The notes below the pieces were generated by a model that ran no database searches, was not told where the DNA came from, and saw nothing but the letters and a program-made list of their open reading frames with translations. From Bacteroidota bacterium (GTDB lineage Bacteria > Bacteroidota > Bacteroidia > Chitinophagales > Saprospiraceae): a stretch of 64,000 bases of DNA. Shown piece by piece: positions 1 to 7,747 of this stretch (positions within the stretch are counted from its first letter, which is position 1; each line of letters starts with the position of its first letter). The stretch spans positions 62,001 to 126,000 of the forward strand of contig WGNL01000018.1 in assembly GCA_016124585.1 (NCBI GenBank), in the 5' to 3' direction. A program made the position numbers and the translations under genes.

Positions 1-1
1 T

Positions 2-1225
2 TTTATCTTCAAAACCCACCACGAACCACGTGTAGGTATCATTTCCTATTTCAAGGTTTTCTCCGGCGTGCTTCATACAGGCGACGAGCTAGTGAACGCT
101 GACAACCGCACGGTGGAACGCTTTGGTCAACTATACTTAGCCAACGGCAAAACCCGGGAAGCCGCCAATGAATTGAAAGCGGGGGACCTTGGTTGTACCG
201 TCAAGCTCAAAAATTCGCATACCAACCAAACGCTGAACAAAAAAGGCGTTGATCGCAAAATAGACCCGATTCATTTCCCCAATTCTCGAATCGAAGTAGC
301 TGTACAACCACCTAGCAAGAACGACATGGAGAAACTGATGAAGGCGCTTCACGCAATTTCAGAAGAAGATCCAACCCTGAAAGTCATCCAATCCGCCACG
401 TTGAAGCAGACCATCCTTGAAGGCCAAGGCCAGCTTCACCTTGACCTTGTGAAGCACCGAATCGAACAAGAATATGGAGTGGGCATGGAATTTATCAAGC
501 CAAAAATCCCGTACCGGGAAACGATTACGAAGGAGTCGAACGAGGTCTACCGCCATAAAAAACAAACAGGTGGCGCAGGGCAGTTTGCTGAGGTACACAT
601 GCGCATTGAACCCTACCACGACGGTATGTCCGACCCACATGGACTCACTGTTCGAAACAAAGATGTTGAATCGTTGCCTTGGGGTGGCGAGCTAGCATTC
701 TACTGGTGCATCGTAGGTGGCTCAATTGACAGTCGTTTTTCGAGTGCCATAAAGAAGGGTGTGCTGCAAAAAATGGAAGAAGGGCCACTTACTGGTTCCA
801 ATTGCCAAGATATTCGGGTTAGTATTTACGATGGCAAAATGCACCCGGTGGATTCGAATGACATGGCATTCATGACGGCAAGCATTCAAGCCTTCCGGGC
901 CAATTTTGAGAAGGCTGCCGCGCAAATCATGGAACCGATTTACGACGTTGAGATCCTTTGCGACGGCGAAGTGATGGGCGATGTGATGGGCGACCTGCAA
1001 ACCCGCCGGGCAATCATCATGGGCATGGATGCTGATGGGCATTACCAGAAAATTATGGCTCGAATTCCGCTGGCAGAAATGTACCAGTATTCTTCCACAC
1101 TTCGGGCTATTTCGCAAGGAAAGGCTAAGTTTAGCCGGGCGTTCGCTGAGTATGCGCCTGTGCCAAACGATATCCAGCAGCGCCTCATTGCGGAGCACAA
1201 GGCCACACTACAAGAAGAAGATTAA
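2..1225 (+). CDS. Elongation factor G paralogue, C-terminal part (5' end outside window)
   Basis: Translational GTPase of the EF-G family; the open frame runs in from the left edge, so the GTP-binding domain is missing here. What is visible is domain II (VGIISYFKVFSG, GDLGCTVKLKN), domain III (DPTLKV, ILEGQGQLHLD), the domain IV signature around YRETI and QTGGAGQFAEV, and the domain V ferredoxin fold (GEVMGDVMGDLQTRR, PLAEMYQYSSTLRAISQG). Canonical EF-G has a different domain V (SRRGQIQGM, NTLRSMSQGRA). The divergence here resembles the FusA2-like EF-G paralogues common in Bacteroidota, so this is probably not the housekeeping translocase; that is an inference from family knowledge. The frame ends in EEED before a TAA. 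An imperfect inverted repeat follows at 1242-1289. Confidence 0.9.
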   Translation, partial: FIFKTHHEPRVGIISYFKVFSGVLHTGDELVNADNRTVERFGQLYLANGKTREAANELKAGDLGCTVKLKNSHTNQTLNKKGVDRKIDPIHFPNSRIEVAVQPPSKNDMEKLMKALHAISEEDPTLKVIQSATLKQTILEGQGQLHLDLVKHRIEQEYGVGMEFIKPKIPYRETITKESNEVYRHKKQTGGAGQFAEVHMRIEPYHDGMSDPHGLTVRNKDVESLPWGGELAFYWCIVGGSIDSRFSSAIKKGVLQKMEEGPLTGSNCQDIRVSIYDGKMHPVDSNDMAFMTASIQAFRANFEKAAAQIMEPIYDVEILCDGEVMGDVMGDLQTRRAIIMGMDADGHYQKIMARIPLAEMYQYSSTLRAISQGKAKFSRAFAEYAPVPNDIQQRLIAEHKATLQEED

Positions 1226-1241
1226 ACGTGTTCTGGTTTTA

Positions 1242-1289
1242 AAGAACTTTAGGTTTCAGCAGCACTGCTTTTTGAAACTTGAAGTTCTG
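1242..1289. repeat. Imperfect inverted repeat downstream of the EF-G paralogue
   Basis: AGAACTTTAGGTTTCA is repeated as TGAAACTTGAAGTTCT after a spacer of about 16 bases, giving a 16-bp arm with two mismatches. There is no T-run directly after it, so it is not a classic terminator. It could be a transcript-end stabilising hairpin. Confidence 0.5.
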
Positions 1290-1310
1290 GGCCAGAAACC
1301 AAAAAGAAAA

Positions 1311-1343
1311 GCCCTTGCGGAAATTCCGTCAAGGGCTTTTTTT
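1311..1343. terminator. Bidirectional intrinsic terminator between EF-G paralogue and tRNA-Gln
   Basis: GCCCTTG at 1311 pairs with CAAGGGC ending at 1336. It is followed by a run of seven T on the plus strand, and preceded by an A-rich run that becomes a T-run on the minus strand. It can end both the plus-strand EF-G transcript and the minus-strand tRNA transcript. Confidence 0.8.
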
Positions 1344-1344
1344 G

Positions 1345-1415
1345 TTGGCCTACAAGGATTCGAACCTCGACAGGCAGAACCAAAATCTGATGTGCTACCG
1401 TTACACCATAGGCCA
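1345..1415 (-). tRNA. tRNA-Gln (anticodon TTG)
   Basis: Read on the minus strand, a 71-nt cloverleaf can be drawn. The acceptor arms TGGCCTA and TAGGCCA pair fully over seven bases, and the D-loop region is GGTGTAACGGTAGCAC. The anticodon loop is TTTTGGT with TTG in the centre, the T-arm carries GTTCGAATC, and the discriminator base is A. The outermost anticodon-stem pair looks mismatched (T opposite C). CCA is not encoded. TTG reads CAA glutamine codons. A TAnnTTTG promoter lies 29 bases upstream of the first base and a terminator follows directly. Confidence 0.93.
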
Positions 1416-1443
1416 AACTCAGTGCCTTTTTTCAAAAGCGTGG

Positions 1444-1451
1444 CAAAGGTA
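1444..1451 (-). promoter_or_regulatory. Bacteroidota -7 promoter element for tRNA-Gln
   Basis: TACCTTTG on the minus strand matches the Bacteroidota -7 consensus TAnnTTTG. Transcription would start a few bases downstream, just ahead of the tRNA at 1415. No clear -33 TTG was identified. Confidence 0.6.
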
Positions 1452-1514
1452 TAACGTTTTTGTAATTTTATAAAGTTCTCGTTTGAAAAAATTTTCTTTA
1501 GCAGCAATCCTAAT

Positions 1515-1868
1515 CTATTTTACCTCCCTCTTAAGTGCCTCCAATACTTGGGGCAAATTGGCATTCAAGGTGTCAACGAGACTTGGGGCAAGCTGAATGT
1601 CGGTCTTGTATTTTGTGATTCGCTCCAACTCCTTGTTCGCATTCGTCATGTCATCATTGCCAACAAAAGCCAAAGTGGACTTCATTTTATGGCTTACCCG
1701 AGTCAATTCATCCCAGTTTTCAGCTTGGCAAAGCTCCTGAATCTTGCCCATTTCTTCAGGAAGTTCCTCCAAGAGCATAGCCAGCATGGTTTGTATCATC
1801 TCGTCGTCGTTATCTGCCATAAGGCGCAGATAGTCTAGGTTGATATGGGTAGTAGATGTAGCTTGCAT
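1515..1868 (-). CDS. Histidine phosphotransfer (HPt) domain protein
   Basis: A 117-residue single-domain phosphotransfer protein. The phospho-accepting histidine is in SHKMKSTLAFVG near residue 60, the usual HPt helix motif (HxxKG/S-like), within a helical protein of the normal length. The gene starts 3 bp after the hybrid histidine kinase on the same strand, so the two are almost certainly co-transcribed. This HPt is then the natural partner for a REC domain of that kinase in a His-Asp-His phosphorelay. The final response regulator is not in the immediate neighbourhood. The ATG is chosen because it directly follows the kinase stop codon. Confidence 0.85.
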   Translation of the reverse strand: MQATSTTHINLDYLRLMADNDDEMIQTMLAMLLEELPEEMGKIQELCQAENWDELTRVSHKMKSTLAFVGNDDMTNANKELERITKYKTDIQLAPSLVDTLNANLPQVLEALKREVK

Positions 1869-1871
1869 GTT

Positions 1872-4175
1872 TTACAGATGTTTGACGTACTTCGAAATTT
1901 TTTGAAAAAGGTCATCTGGTTCAAAAGGTTTAAGCACGAAATCATCCATGCCGTATTCTTTGTATTTCCCATCCTTAGCCACATGTGCATGGGCAGTCAT
2001 GGCAAGTATTATCATGTTCGCTCTATCAGGTGGGAAAGTTTCACGAATTATTTTAGTTGCTTCATAACCGTCCATGACAGGCATTTGGATGTCCATCAAC
2101 ACAATATCGTAAGTGTTTTCTTTGAGCAAATCGAGTGCCGCTTGGCCATCGTCAGCGATGGTGAGGTCAATATTTGCCCATTTGCGCTCCAACGTTTTTC
2201 GAGCGACGAGCTGGTTCATTTTATGGTCTTCGACCAACAACAAGCGGAACTTTGCATCGGCAGGCAGTTCAAAAACTGGTTCTTGAGGCTGTTTACCACT
2301 TCCTTCAATTCCGTCGGCCATTTCAAAAATAAGGTCGAAGAAAAACTTAGAACCCTGTCCTTCCACACTGCTGGCTCCGATTTTACCACCTTGTTGTTCA
2401 ACGAGGTTTTTACAAATGGAAAGCCCTAACCCTGTACCTTCGTAAACCCTGTCTTTGCGGAGAATGCGGGTAAATGTTTCGAAAATCGCCTCGATTTTAT
2501 CTTCCGAAATACCGATTCCAGTGTCTTCCACGTTGAATTTTAGCTGAACGCTGGCACCAATATCGTACAGTTTTTCGATAAAAATCTTTACGTGGCCGTG
2601 GTCAGTAAACTTGATGGCGTTGCCAACTAGGTTGTAAAGCACCTGGTTCAGTCGCAATTTATCGCCACTGATGAAGCGAGGCACGTCCGGCGCAATGTTT
2701 ATTTGCAAATAAACATCTTTCTCCTGCGCCTTGTATTGCATCACGTTCGTAAGGTTGTTGAGCAGTTCGGTCAGGTCAAAAGGCAGGTTTTCAAAAACTA
2801 CCTTCCCATTTTGGATAGAGCTGATTTCGAGGATGTCGCTCACCACGCCCAACAAAATTTCCGATGAGTTTTTGATGTTCTGAACTAAGCTCTGCTGCTC
2901 TGGCGCTAGGTTCATCTGCATCAGGATATTGCTCATGCCGAGGATGGCATTCATTGGCGTACGCATCTCATGGCTAATGCTGGCCAAAAACTGCTCTTTC
3001 ATGTGGGCACTCTGCTGGGCAAGATCCCGTGCCTTTCGCATCCGCTCTGCCTGGCGCAGTTCAGTCACGTCTCGAAGAATGCAGTTATAGCCGACGAAAT
3101 CGTCCGTGACAGTAATACTGGCGGTCATCATGCATTCCCTCGCTTCACCGCTTTTGTGGGCGATACTGATTTCGAAGTCCTTCACTGCCTTTTGAGCTTT
3201 CAACTTCAGCAAGAATTCATTCTTCCGCTCCTGAGGGTAGTACAATTTGTGGGTGTCTTTTATTTCCTCCAATTCCTCTCTCGTATAACCAAATACGTCA
3301 ACTGTAGCTTGGTTGAAATCTATGAACTTACCATCAAAAGTGCAGATGAAAAGGGCATCTTTGGATTGCGTAAAAACCACCTGGTAGCGCTCCTGACTTT
3401 TCACAGCTTCTTGTTCTGAGTGCTTTCGGTCAGTGATATCTTGAATAATTCCCTGATAAACAAGGTTGTTATTTTCATCCTGCCGAACATTGCATTTCAC
3501 AGAGACGAAACGGTAAGCCCCGGTTTTTTGGCGAATTTTCATGTCCTGTTTCACACTACCTGTAATGCCCACAGCATCGTGAATATCTTTCAATGCTTTC
3601 AACGGACAGTCACCCTCCTCCAATTTTTCGCCGTCAATTTGGTGACGCTCGTCCGTGTTCCCAAATATTCTAAAAAATTCATCAGTGGCTGTAAAGTCGC
3701 CCGTTTCAGGAAAATATTCCCAATTACCAATACTAGCTAGCCGTTGGGTTTCCTCCAAGCGTTTGAGCACTTTGGTCCGCTCAATGGAAAATCGCAAAGA
3801 CTTTGAAAGTTGTTCCGAGTCAAATGCCCCCTTCACTAAAAAATCCTGCGCACCGGCTTTTACAGCACGTAAACCCATCTCCTTATCAGAGAAGCCTGTG
3901 AGCACGATGATGTTTTTCTGTGGAAATTTGGCGAGCAGCCTTTCCAGTGTTTCAAAGCCCCGGCTATCTGGCAGCGTGAGATCTAGCAGGATAGCCGCAA
4001 ACTCCTCTCCCGTTTCCAGAGCAACTATCGCATCGGCTAGCGTGATTTTGTTGACTACTTCGCAGTTCTGCAAATCGGATTCCATCAAGTAAATCTCAAC
4101 CAACCGGGCATCGCCAGGATTGTCCTCAACCAACAGGACTTTATTTGTGGAAACGAGTGTCGAATTTGAAACCAT
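1872..4175 (-). CDS. Hybrid sensor histidine kinase with N- and C-terminal receiver domains
   Basis: A 767-residue cytoplasmic hybrid kinase without membrane segments. The order is: receiver domain (residues about 10-130, Asp in LLDLTLPDSRG), two PAS/PAC sensor modules (about 145-255 and 260-385), HisKA dimerisation domain (SHEMRTPMN, His about residue 402), HATPase_c with N-box NLVGNAIKF and the G-boxes DTGIGI and GTGLGLSI, and a C-terminal receiver (about 640-765, Asp in VLMDIQMPVMDG). The two PAS modules suggest an internal redox or ligand signal; the input is unknown. The N-terminal receiver means another kinase may control it. It forms a tight operon with the HPt protein. The ATG at 4175 is followed directly by the receiver fold. 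Confidence 0.93.
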   Translation of the reverse strand: MVSNSTLVSTNKVLLVEDNPGDARLVEIYLMESDLQNCEVVNKITLADAIVALETGEEFAAILLDLTLPDSRGFETLERLLAKFPQKNIIVLTGFSDKEMGLRAVKAGAQDFLVKGAFDSEQLSKSLRFSIERTKVLKRLEETQRLASIGNWEYFPETGDFTATDEFFRIFGNTDERHQIDGEKLEEGDCPLKALKDIHDAVGITGSVKQDMKIRQKTGAYRFVSVKCNVRQDENNNLVYQGIIQDITDRKHSEQEAVKSQERYQVVFTQSKDALFICTFDGKFIDFNQATVDVFGYTREELEEIKDTHKLYYPQERKNEFLLKLKAQKAVKDFEISIAHKSGEARECMMTASITVTDDFVGYNCILRDVTELRQAERMRKARDLAQQSAHMKEQFLASISHEMRTPMNAILGMSNILMQMNLAPEQQSLVQNIKNSSEILLGVVSDILEISSIQNGKVVFENLPFDLTELLNNLTNVMQYKAQEKDVYLQINIAPDVPRFISGDKLRLNQVLYNLVGNAIKFTDHGHVKIFIEKLYDIGASVQLKFNVEDTGIGISEDKIEAIFETFTRILRKDRVYEGTGLGLSICKNLVEQQGGKIGASSVEGQGSKFFFDLIFEMADGIEGSGKQPQEPVFELPADAKFRLLLVEDHKMNQLVARKTLERKWANIDLTIADDGQAALDLLKENTYDIVLMDIQMPVMDGYEATKIIRETFPPDRANMIILAMTAHAHVAKDGKYKEYGMDDFVLKPFEPDDLFQKISKYVKHL

Positions 4176-4241
4176 ATTATGTTATCGTTGGAGGGATAAC
4201 TTAAACTTCTATCGAACTGCCTTTTAATAAATACAGGCTAC

Positions 4242-4628
4242 CTAGTCATCAGAGGAGTCAGAATCTGGGTCTTGCTCTCCACTATTTTTTGGCAAAAAAA
4301 TGAAATTGGCACCCAATTCACTCAAGGCAAACAAGCAGAGGTCGTCATGGTGGGAACGGTAAAGTGTTTGAAAGTCTTCCACTTTTTCCTCTGCAATGAT
4401 CTGCTTCGTGACGAACTCTTCCAAGGTAGAGGCATTCACCGACCAGTTGCCTTTTGCTGCCCCCTTATCCACGATATTTATGCCAATATCCACGATGTTC
4501 TGATGGATGACAAAAATTGGAAATCTTGAAACATCTTGATCACGGATGACCTCTGCCGCCTGCGACAGTATTTTCTTGTAGCCAGCCAGTTCTTTTTCGA
4601 GCTGCTTGTACAGTGGCGTCTTATTCAT
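4242..4628 (-). CDS. Conserved hypothetical protein, 128 aa
   Basis: I do not recognise a named family. The protein is soluble: a basic helical N-terminus (LYKQLEKELAGYKKIL), a central mixed region (FPIFVIHQNIVDIGINIVDKG), and a strongly acidic tail (GEQDPDSDSSDD). No signal peptide or membrane segment is seen. It is transcribed away from the amidophosphoribosyltransferase gene, sharing a 141-bp intergenic region with it. The length, composition and clean start support a real gene; the function is unknown. Confidence 0.7.
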   Translation of the reverse strand: MNKTPLYKQLEKELAGYKKILSQAAEVIRDQDVSRFPIFVIHQNIVDIGINIVDKGAAKGNWSVNASTLEEFVTKQIIAEEKVEDFQTLYRSHHDDLCLFALSELGANFIFLPKNSGEQDPDSDSSDD

Positions 4629-4655
4629 TTTGTAAAAATTAGAATTTTATTCCGC

Positions 4656-4687
4656 TTGGGCTGAATTTCATTTTCAGTTTACCTTTG
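4656..4687 (+). promoter_or_regulatory. Promoter for the amidophosphoribosyltransferase gene
   Basis: TTG at 4656-4658 and TACCTTTG at 4680-4687 are spaced 21 bases apart, close to the Bacteroidota -33/-7 arrangement. This puts the transcript start about 75 bases before the ATG at 4770. Confidence 0.7.
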
Positions 4688-4769
4688 CGCCTTGTTTCCA
4701 AAACTTATCTTTCAGTTGCGCATTTACAGGGCAGTTGCAAAGCTATTTTTGGAACGATCAACTGCAAAA

Positions 4770-6662
4770 ATGAGCGATTTTATCAAACACGAGTGCGGCA
4801 TCGCAATGATCCGCCTACTTAAGCCCCTAAATTACTACGTCGAAAAATACGGTACCGCCCTATACGGCCTTAACAAGCTGCACCTCCTCATGGAAAAACA
4901 GCGGAACCGAGGCCAAGACGGTGCTGGAATAGCTACTGTCAAGCTAAACAGCCGCCCAGGCACAAAGATAATCCACCGCAAGCGCTGCAGCAGCAGTAAT
5001 TCCATCCAGACCATTTTCGAGGAAGTTTACAATAATTTCAACCAGCTCAAAAAAGAAAAACTCAAAGATGCCGAGTGGCTCAAAGAGAACACGCCATTCA
5101 CTGGCGAACTGCTCCTTGGCCACCTCCGCTATGGCACGCATGGTGCTAACAGTGTCAAAAATGTGCACCCATTTATACGCAAAAGCAATTGGATCCAACG
5201 CACACTCGTCATTGCTGGCAATTTCAACCTGACCAACGTGGACGAGCTTTTCCAAGAACTCGTCGAACTCGGTCAGTATCCGATGGAGCAGACAGATACC
5301 ATCACTGTGCTCGAAAAAATTGGCCATTTCCTTGATGACGAAGTGCAGCGTCTGCATACTTGGCACAAACCCGATGGCCTTGACGATCTTCAAATCAACG
5401 AACTCATCTTCGATAACTTGGATGTGCAGCGCCTACTTCAGCGGGCCACTAAGCGCTTCGACGGCGGCTACACGATGGCCGGGATGATAGGCCACGGCGA
5501 TTCATTCGTAATGCGTGACCCCAATGGTATTCGCCCTGCTTTTTACTACCAAGATGATGAAGTGGTCGTTGTAACCTCTGAACGTGCACCGATTCAGACA
5601 GCATTCGATGTCCATTTTTCAACTATAAAAGAAATACAACCTGGCCACGCCCTTATTGTCAAGCGGAATGGAACCGTAAGCGAACTGCCATTCACGGAAC
5701 CTGCCGAACGCAAGTCTTGCTCCTTTGAGCGCATCTACTTTAGTCGTGGAAATGACCGGGACATTTACACCGAGCGCAAAAAATTGGGTGACCAATTGAC
5801 CGACACTGTACTTGAAGCCGTGGATTATGATTTAGAGCGTACCGTTTTTTCTTTTGTTCCTAACACTGCTGAGAGTGCTTTCTTCGGAATGGTGAAAGGA
5901 ATCGAAAAGCGTTTGAATGACATCAAAGCGAAGAGAATCAAAGAACTTGGTGAAAACCCCTCAACCGAGGCGCTTCAGAAAATTCTCGCTCTCACCCCAA
6001 GGGTGGAAAAGCTGGTCCACAAAGACGCTAAGCTTCGCACTTTCATTGCCGATGACGCCTCTCGTGGGGAAATGGTCACACACGGCTATGATGTCACCTA
6101 CGGTCTCGTGAGTAATGAGGAGGATACACTCGTTCTTTTAGATGATAGTATTGTACGGGGTACCACATTGAAGGAAAGTATCATCCGCATTGCCGCTCGG
6201 CTGCGACCCAAGAAAATAATCATCGTGAGCAGTGCCCCACAAATCCGCTACCCAGATTGTTACGGCATCGACATGTCAAAAATGAAAGACTTTGTGGCCT
6301 TTCGTGCTCTCGTGGAGTTACTCAAGGAAAATACCAAATCTCACCTCCTCGACGAAACTTACCAGCGCTGCAAGGCACAGCTTCTTTTACCAAAGGAAGA
6401 AATGAAAAACGAAGTGCAGTCGCTTTACGCTCATTTCACCGATGAACAAATCAGCCAAAAAATCGCTGAAATCGTGACCCCTGTTGGCATTACACCTAAA
6501 GTGGAAGTTATTTATCAAACTATCGAGGGCTTGCACAATGCCTGCCCGAACCACCTCGGCGATTGGTATTTCTCCGGTAATTTTCCTACTCCCGGAGGCA
6601 ACAAAGTTGTGAACAAGGCTTTTATCAATTACATGGAGGGAAGAGATGAGAGAGCGTATTGA
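4770..6662 (+). CDS. purF: Long-form amidophosphoribosyltransferase (class II glutamine amidotransferase + PRTase)
   Basis: Catalyses, in the PurF family, the transfer of ammonia from glutamine to PRPP, the first step of purine synthesis. The N-terminal amidotransferase nucleophile is the Cys of HECGIA at residue 9, exposed after removal of a short propeptide. NRGQDGAG and HLRYGTHG are further glutaminase motifs. The PRPP-binding loop LLDDSIVRGTT lies near residue 465. At about 630 residues it is well above the usual 450-510. Extra sequence before the PRPP loop (KGIEKRLNDIKAKRIKELGE) marks the long Bacteroidota type, which may be a paralogue of the standard PurF. The frame is open upstream to 4692, but ATG 4770 puts Cys9 at the expected place. 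Confidence 0.88.
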   Translation: MSDFIKHECGIAMIRLLKPLNYYVEKYGTALYGLNKLHLLMEKQRNRGQDGAGIATVKLNSRPGTKIIHRKRCSSSNSIQTIFEEVYNNFNQLKKEKLKDAEWLKENTPFTGELLLGHLRYGTHGANSVKNVHPFIRKSNWIQRTLVIAGNFNLTNVDELFQELVELGQYPMEQTDTITVLEKIGHFLDDEVQRLHTWHKPDGLDDLQINELIFDNLDVQRLLQRATKRFDGGYTMAGMIGHGDSFVMRDPNGIRPAFYYQDDEVVVVTSERAPIQTAFDVHFSTIKEIQPGHALIVKRNGTVSELPFTEPAERKSCSFERIYFSRGNDRDIYTERKKLGDQLTDTVLEAVDYDLERTVFSFVPNTAESAFFGMVKGIEKRLNDIKAKRIKELGENPSTEALQKILALTPRVEKLVHKDAKLRTFIADDASRGEMVTHGYDVTYGLVSNEEDTLVLLDDSIVRGTTLKESIIRIAARLRPKKIIIVSSAPQIRYPDCYGIDMSKMKDFVAFRALVELLKENTKSHLLDETYQRCKAQLLLPKEEMKNEVQSLYAHFTDEQISQKIAEIVTPVGITPKVEVIYQTIEGLHNACPNHLGDWYFSGNFPTPGGNKVVNKAFINYMEGRDERAY

Positions 6663-6672
6663 TGAGCAGTTT

Positions 6673-7149
6673 TTAGGCTCTCAGGCTCTCAGAAATCAAT
6701 TTTTGCCATTTGGACTGTAGCTCCAGTTGAAAATTGAACAGGTAGCTATTGCCTGAATTGTAAAACTCCAAAGTAACAGGGGTCGCTTGGCTATCCTTGC
6801 CAATCAACTCCAATCCAAGTCGGTCTAGCACTTGCGAACTTTCTTTGCCAGCCTTCACCATCCTGCTTACGTTGAATTTTTTGCACTGAGCAATTTCGTC
6901 CAAGTCAACTACCAGCCCCTCTTCCGATTCTTTTACCCAAAGTATTTTCTGGGCATTTTTATCCAAACAAATCATAATGTCGTCCCAAGTATCACGTTCC
7001 GAAATATTGAGCCGATACTGGTTTTTGAGTTGGTTGACCTTGTCGTTCAAGACTTTTTTCTTTTTGTTGCCCGAACGAACAAGCATGATGATAGGTACGG
7101 TGACGATGACCAAAAAAATGAGCACCGAGATAATATGAGATAATTCCAT
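6673..7149 (-). CDS. Small membrane-anchored hypothetical protein, 158 aa
   Basis: One N-terminal membrane helix (residues about 5-23, SHIISVLIFLVIVTVPIIML) is followed by a positively charged stretch RSGNKKKK and a soluble domain of about 130 residues, predicted to face the cytoplasm. The soluble part contains WDDIMICLDKNAQKILWV and ends in a beta-rich region (VTLEFYNSGNSYLFNFQLEL). It resembles conserved unnamed Bacteroidota proteins, but I cannot give a function. It is convergent with the amidophosphoribosyltransferase gene, 10 bp away. ATG 7149 is preferred over an in-frame start at 7197 because it begins directly at the membrane helix. Its last codons contain a doubled GCTCTCAG word. Confidence 0.75.
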   Translation of the reverse strand: MELSHIISVLIFLVIVTVPIIMLVRSGNKKKKVLNDKVNQLKNQYRLNISERDTWDDIMICLDKNAQKILWVKESEEGLVVDLDEIAQCKKFNVSRMVKAGKESSQVLDRLGLELIGKDSQATPVTLEFYNSGNSYLFNFQLELQSKWQKLISESLRA

Positions 7150-7328
7150 GTTTTTAATATCAATTTTGGTTGCTGCATGAGCACGACTGTTCGGCATTCC
7201 TCACAGACAGAATGCCTTGGATACATTGCTACACAGCGGGAAAAATTAGGCTTACGCCCAGTTGAGATGGGAAAGGTGAAGGCACAGCTTGCCCTGAATG
7301 AACCCCACGGCCTTGGGTTCGGTAGGTT

Positions 7329-7694
7329 TCACCAAAACTGGTGGAAGGGATAGATGACATCGGTGCTTGGGAAACCGATGAGCAGGTATTTGGAAAGGAG
7401 ATAATAATCTGCGCCTGAAGCCAGACTGGCATTCAACGAAAAGTTCTTAACGGGCGCAAAACCGACGGGGTACTTGAAGTTCGGAACACCATTGCCTTGA
7501 CCTGCGCCAGCACTATAACGCTGCTCCGTCAGGCAATAGATGGGCAGGGCATCATCGGCTGCTCTTAGTTGGCTTTGCTCATGGTGAACCGTGAGCGGCG
7601 CATCCCGAACACTCCTGCTCATATAAGCGCTGATATTGGCAAAGGCCAACAACAAAATGCTCAAATGAGCTGCTATTTCACGGCTGAATTTCAC
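7329..7694 (-). CDS. Hypothetical secreted or membrane-anchored protein, 121 aa
   Basis: No family is recognised. The N-terminus (KFSREIAAHLSILLLAFANISAYMS) looks like a signal or anchor segment, and the rest is soluble, rich in aromatic residues, and ends in PFHQFW. It lies 3' of the aldehyde dehydrogenase gene on the same strand, 53 bp after its stop codon. The fit of a hydrophobic N-terminus to an ATG start is the main support. No homology could be recognised and it could be a chance ORF. The stretch 7150-7328 between it and the next gene holds nothing I can name. Confidence 0.45.
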   Translation of the reverse strand: MKFSREIAAHLSILLLAFANISAYMSRSVRDAPLTVHHEQSQLRAADDALPIYCLTEQRYSAGAGQGNGVPNFKYPVGFAPVKNFSLNASLASGADYYLLSKYLLIGFPSTDVIYPFHQFW

Positions 7695-7747
7695 GGGTGC
7701 AAATTGGGAAGAAAAACATCCCCCAGCTCAGCTATTTTCTTCGCAAA

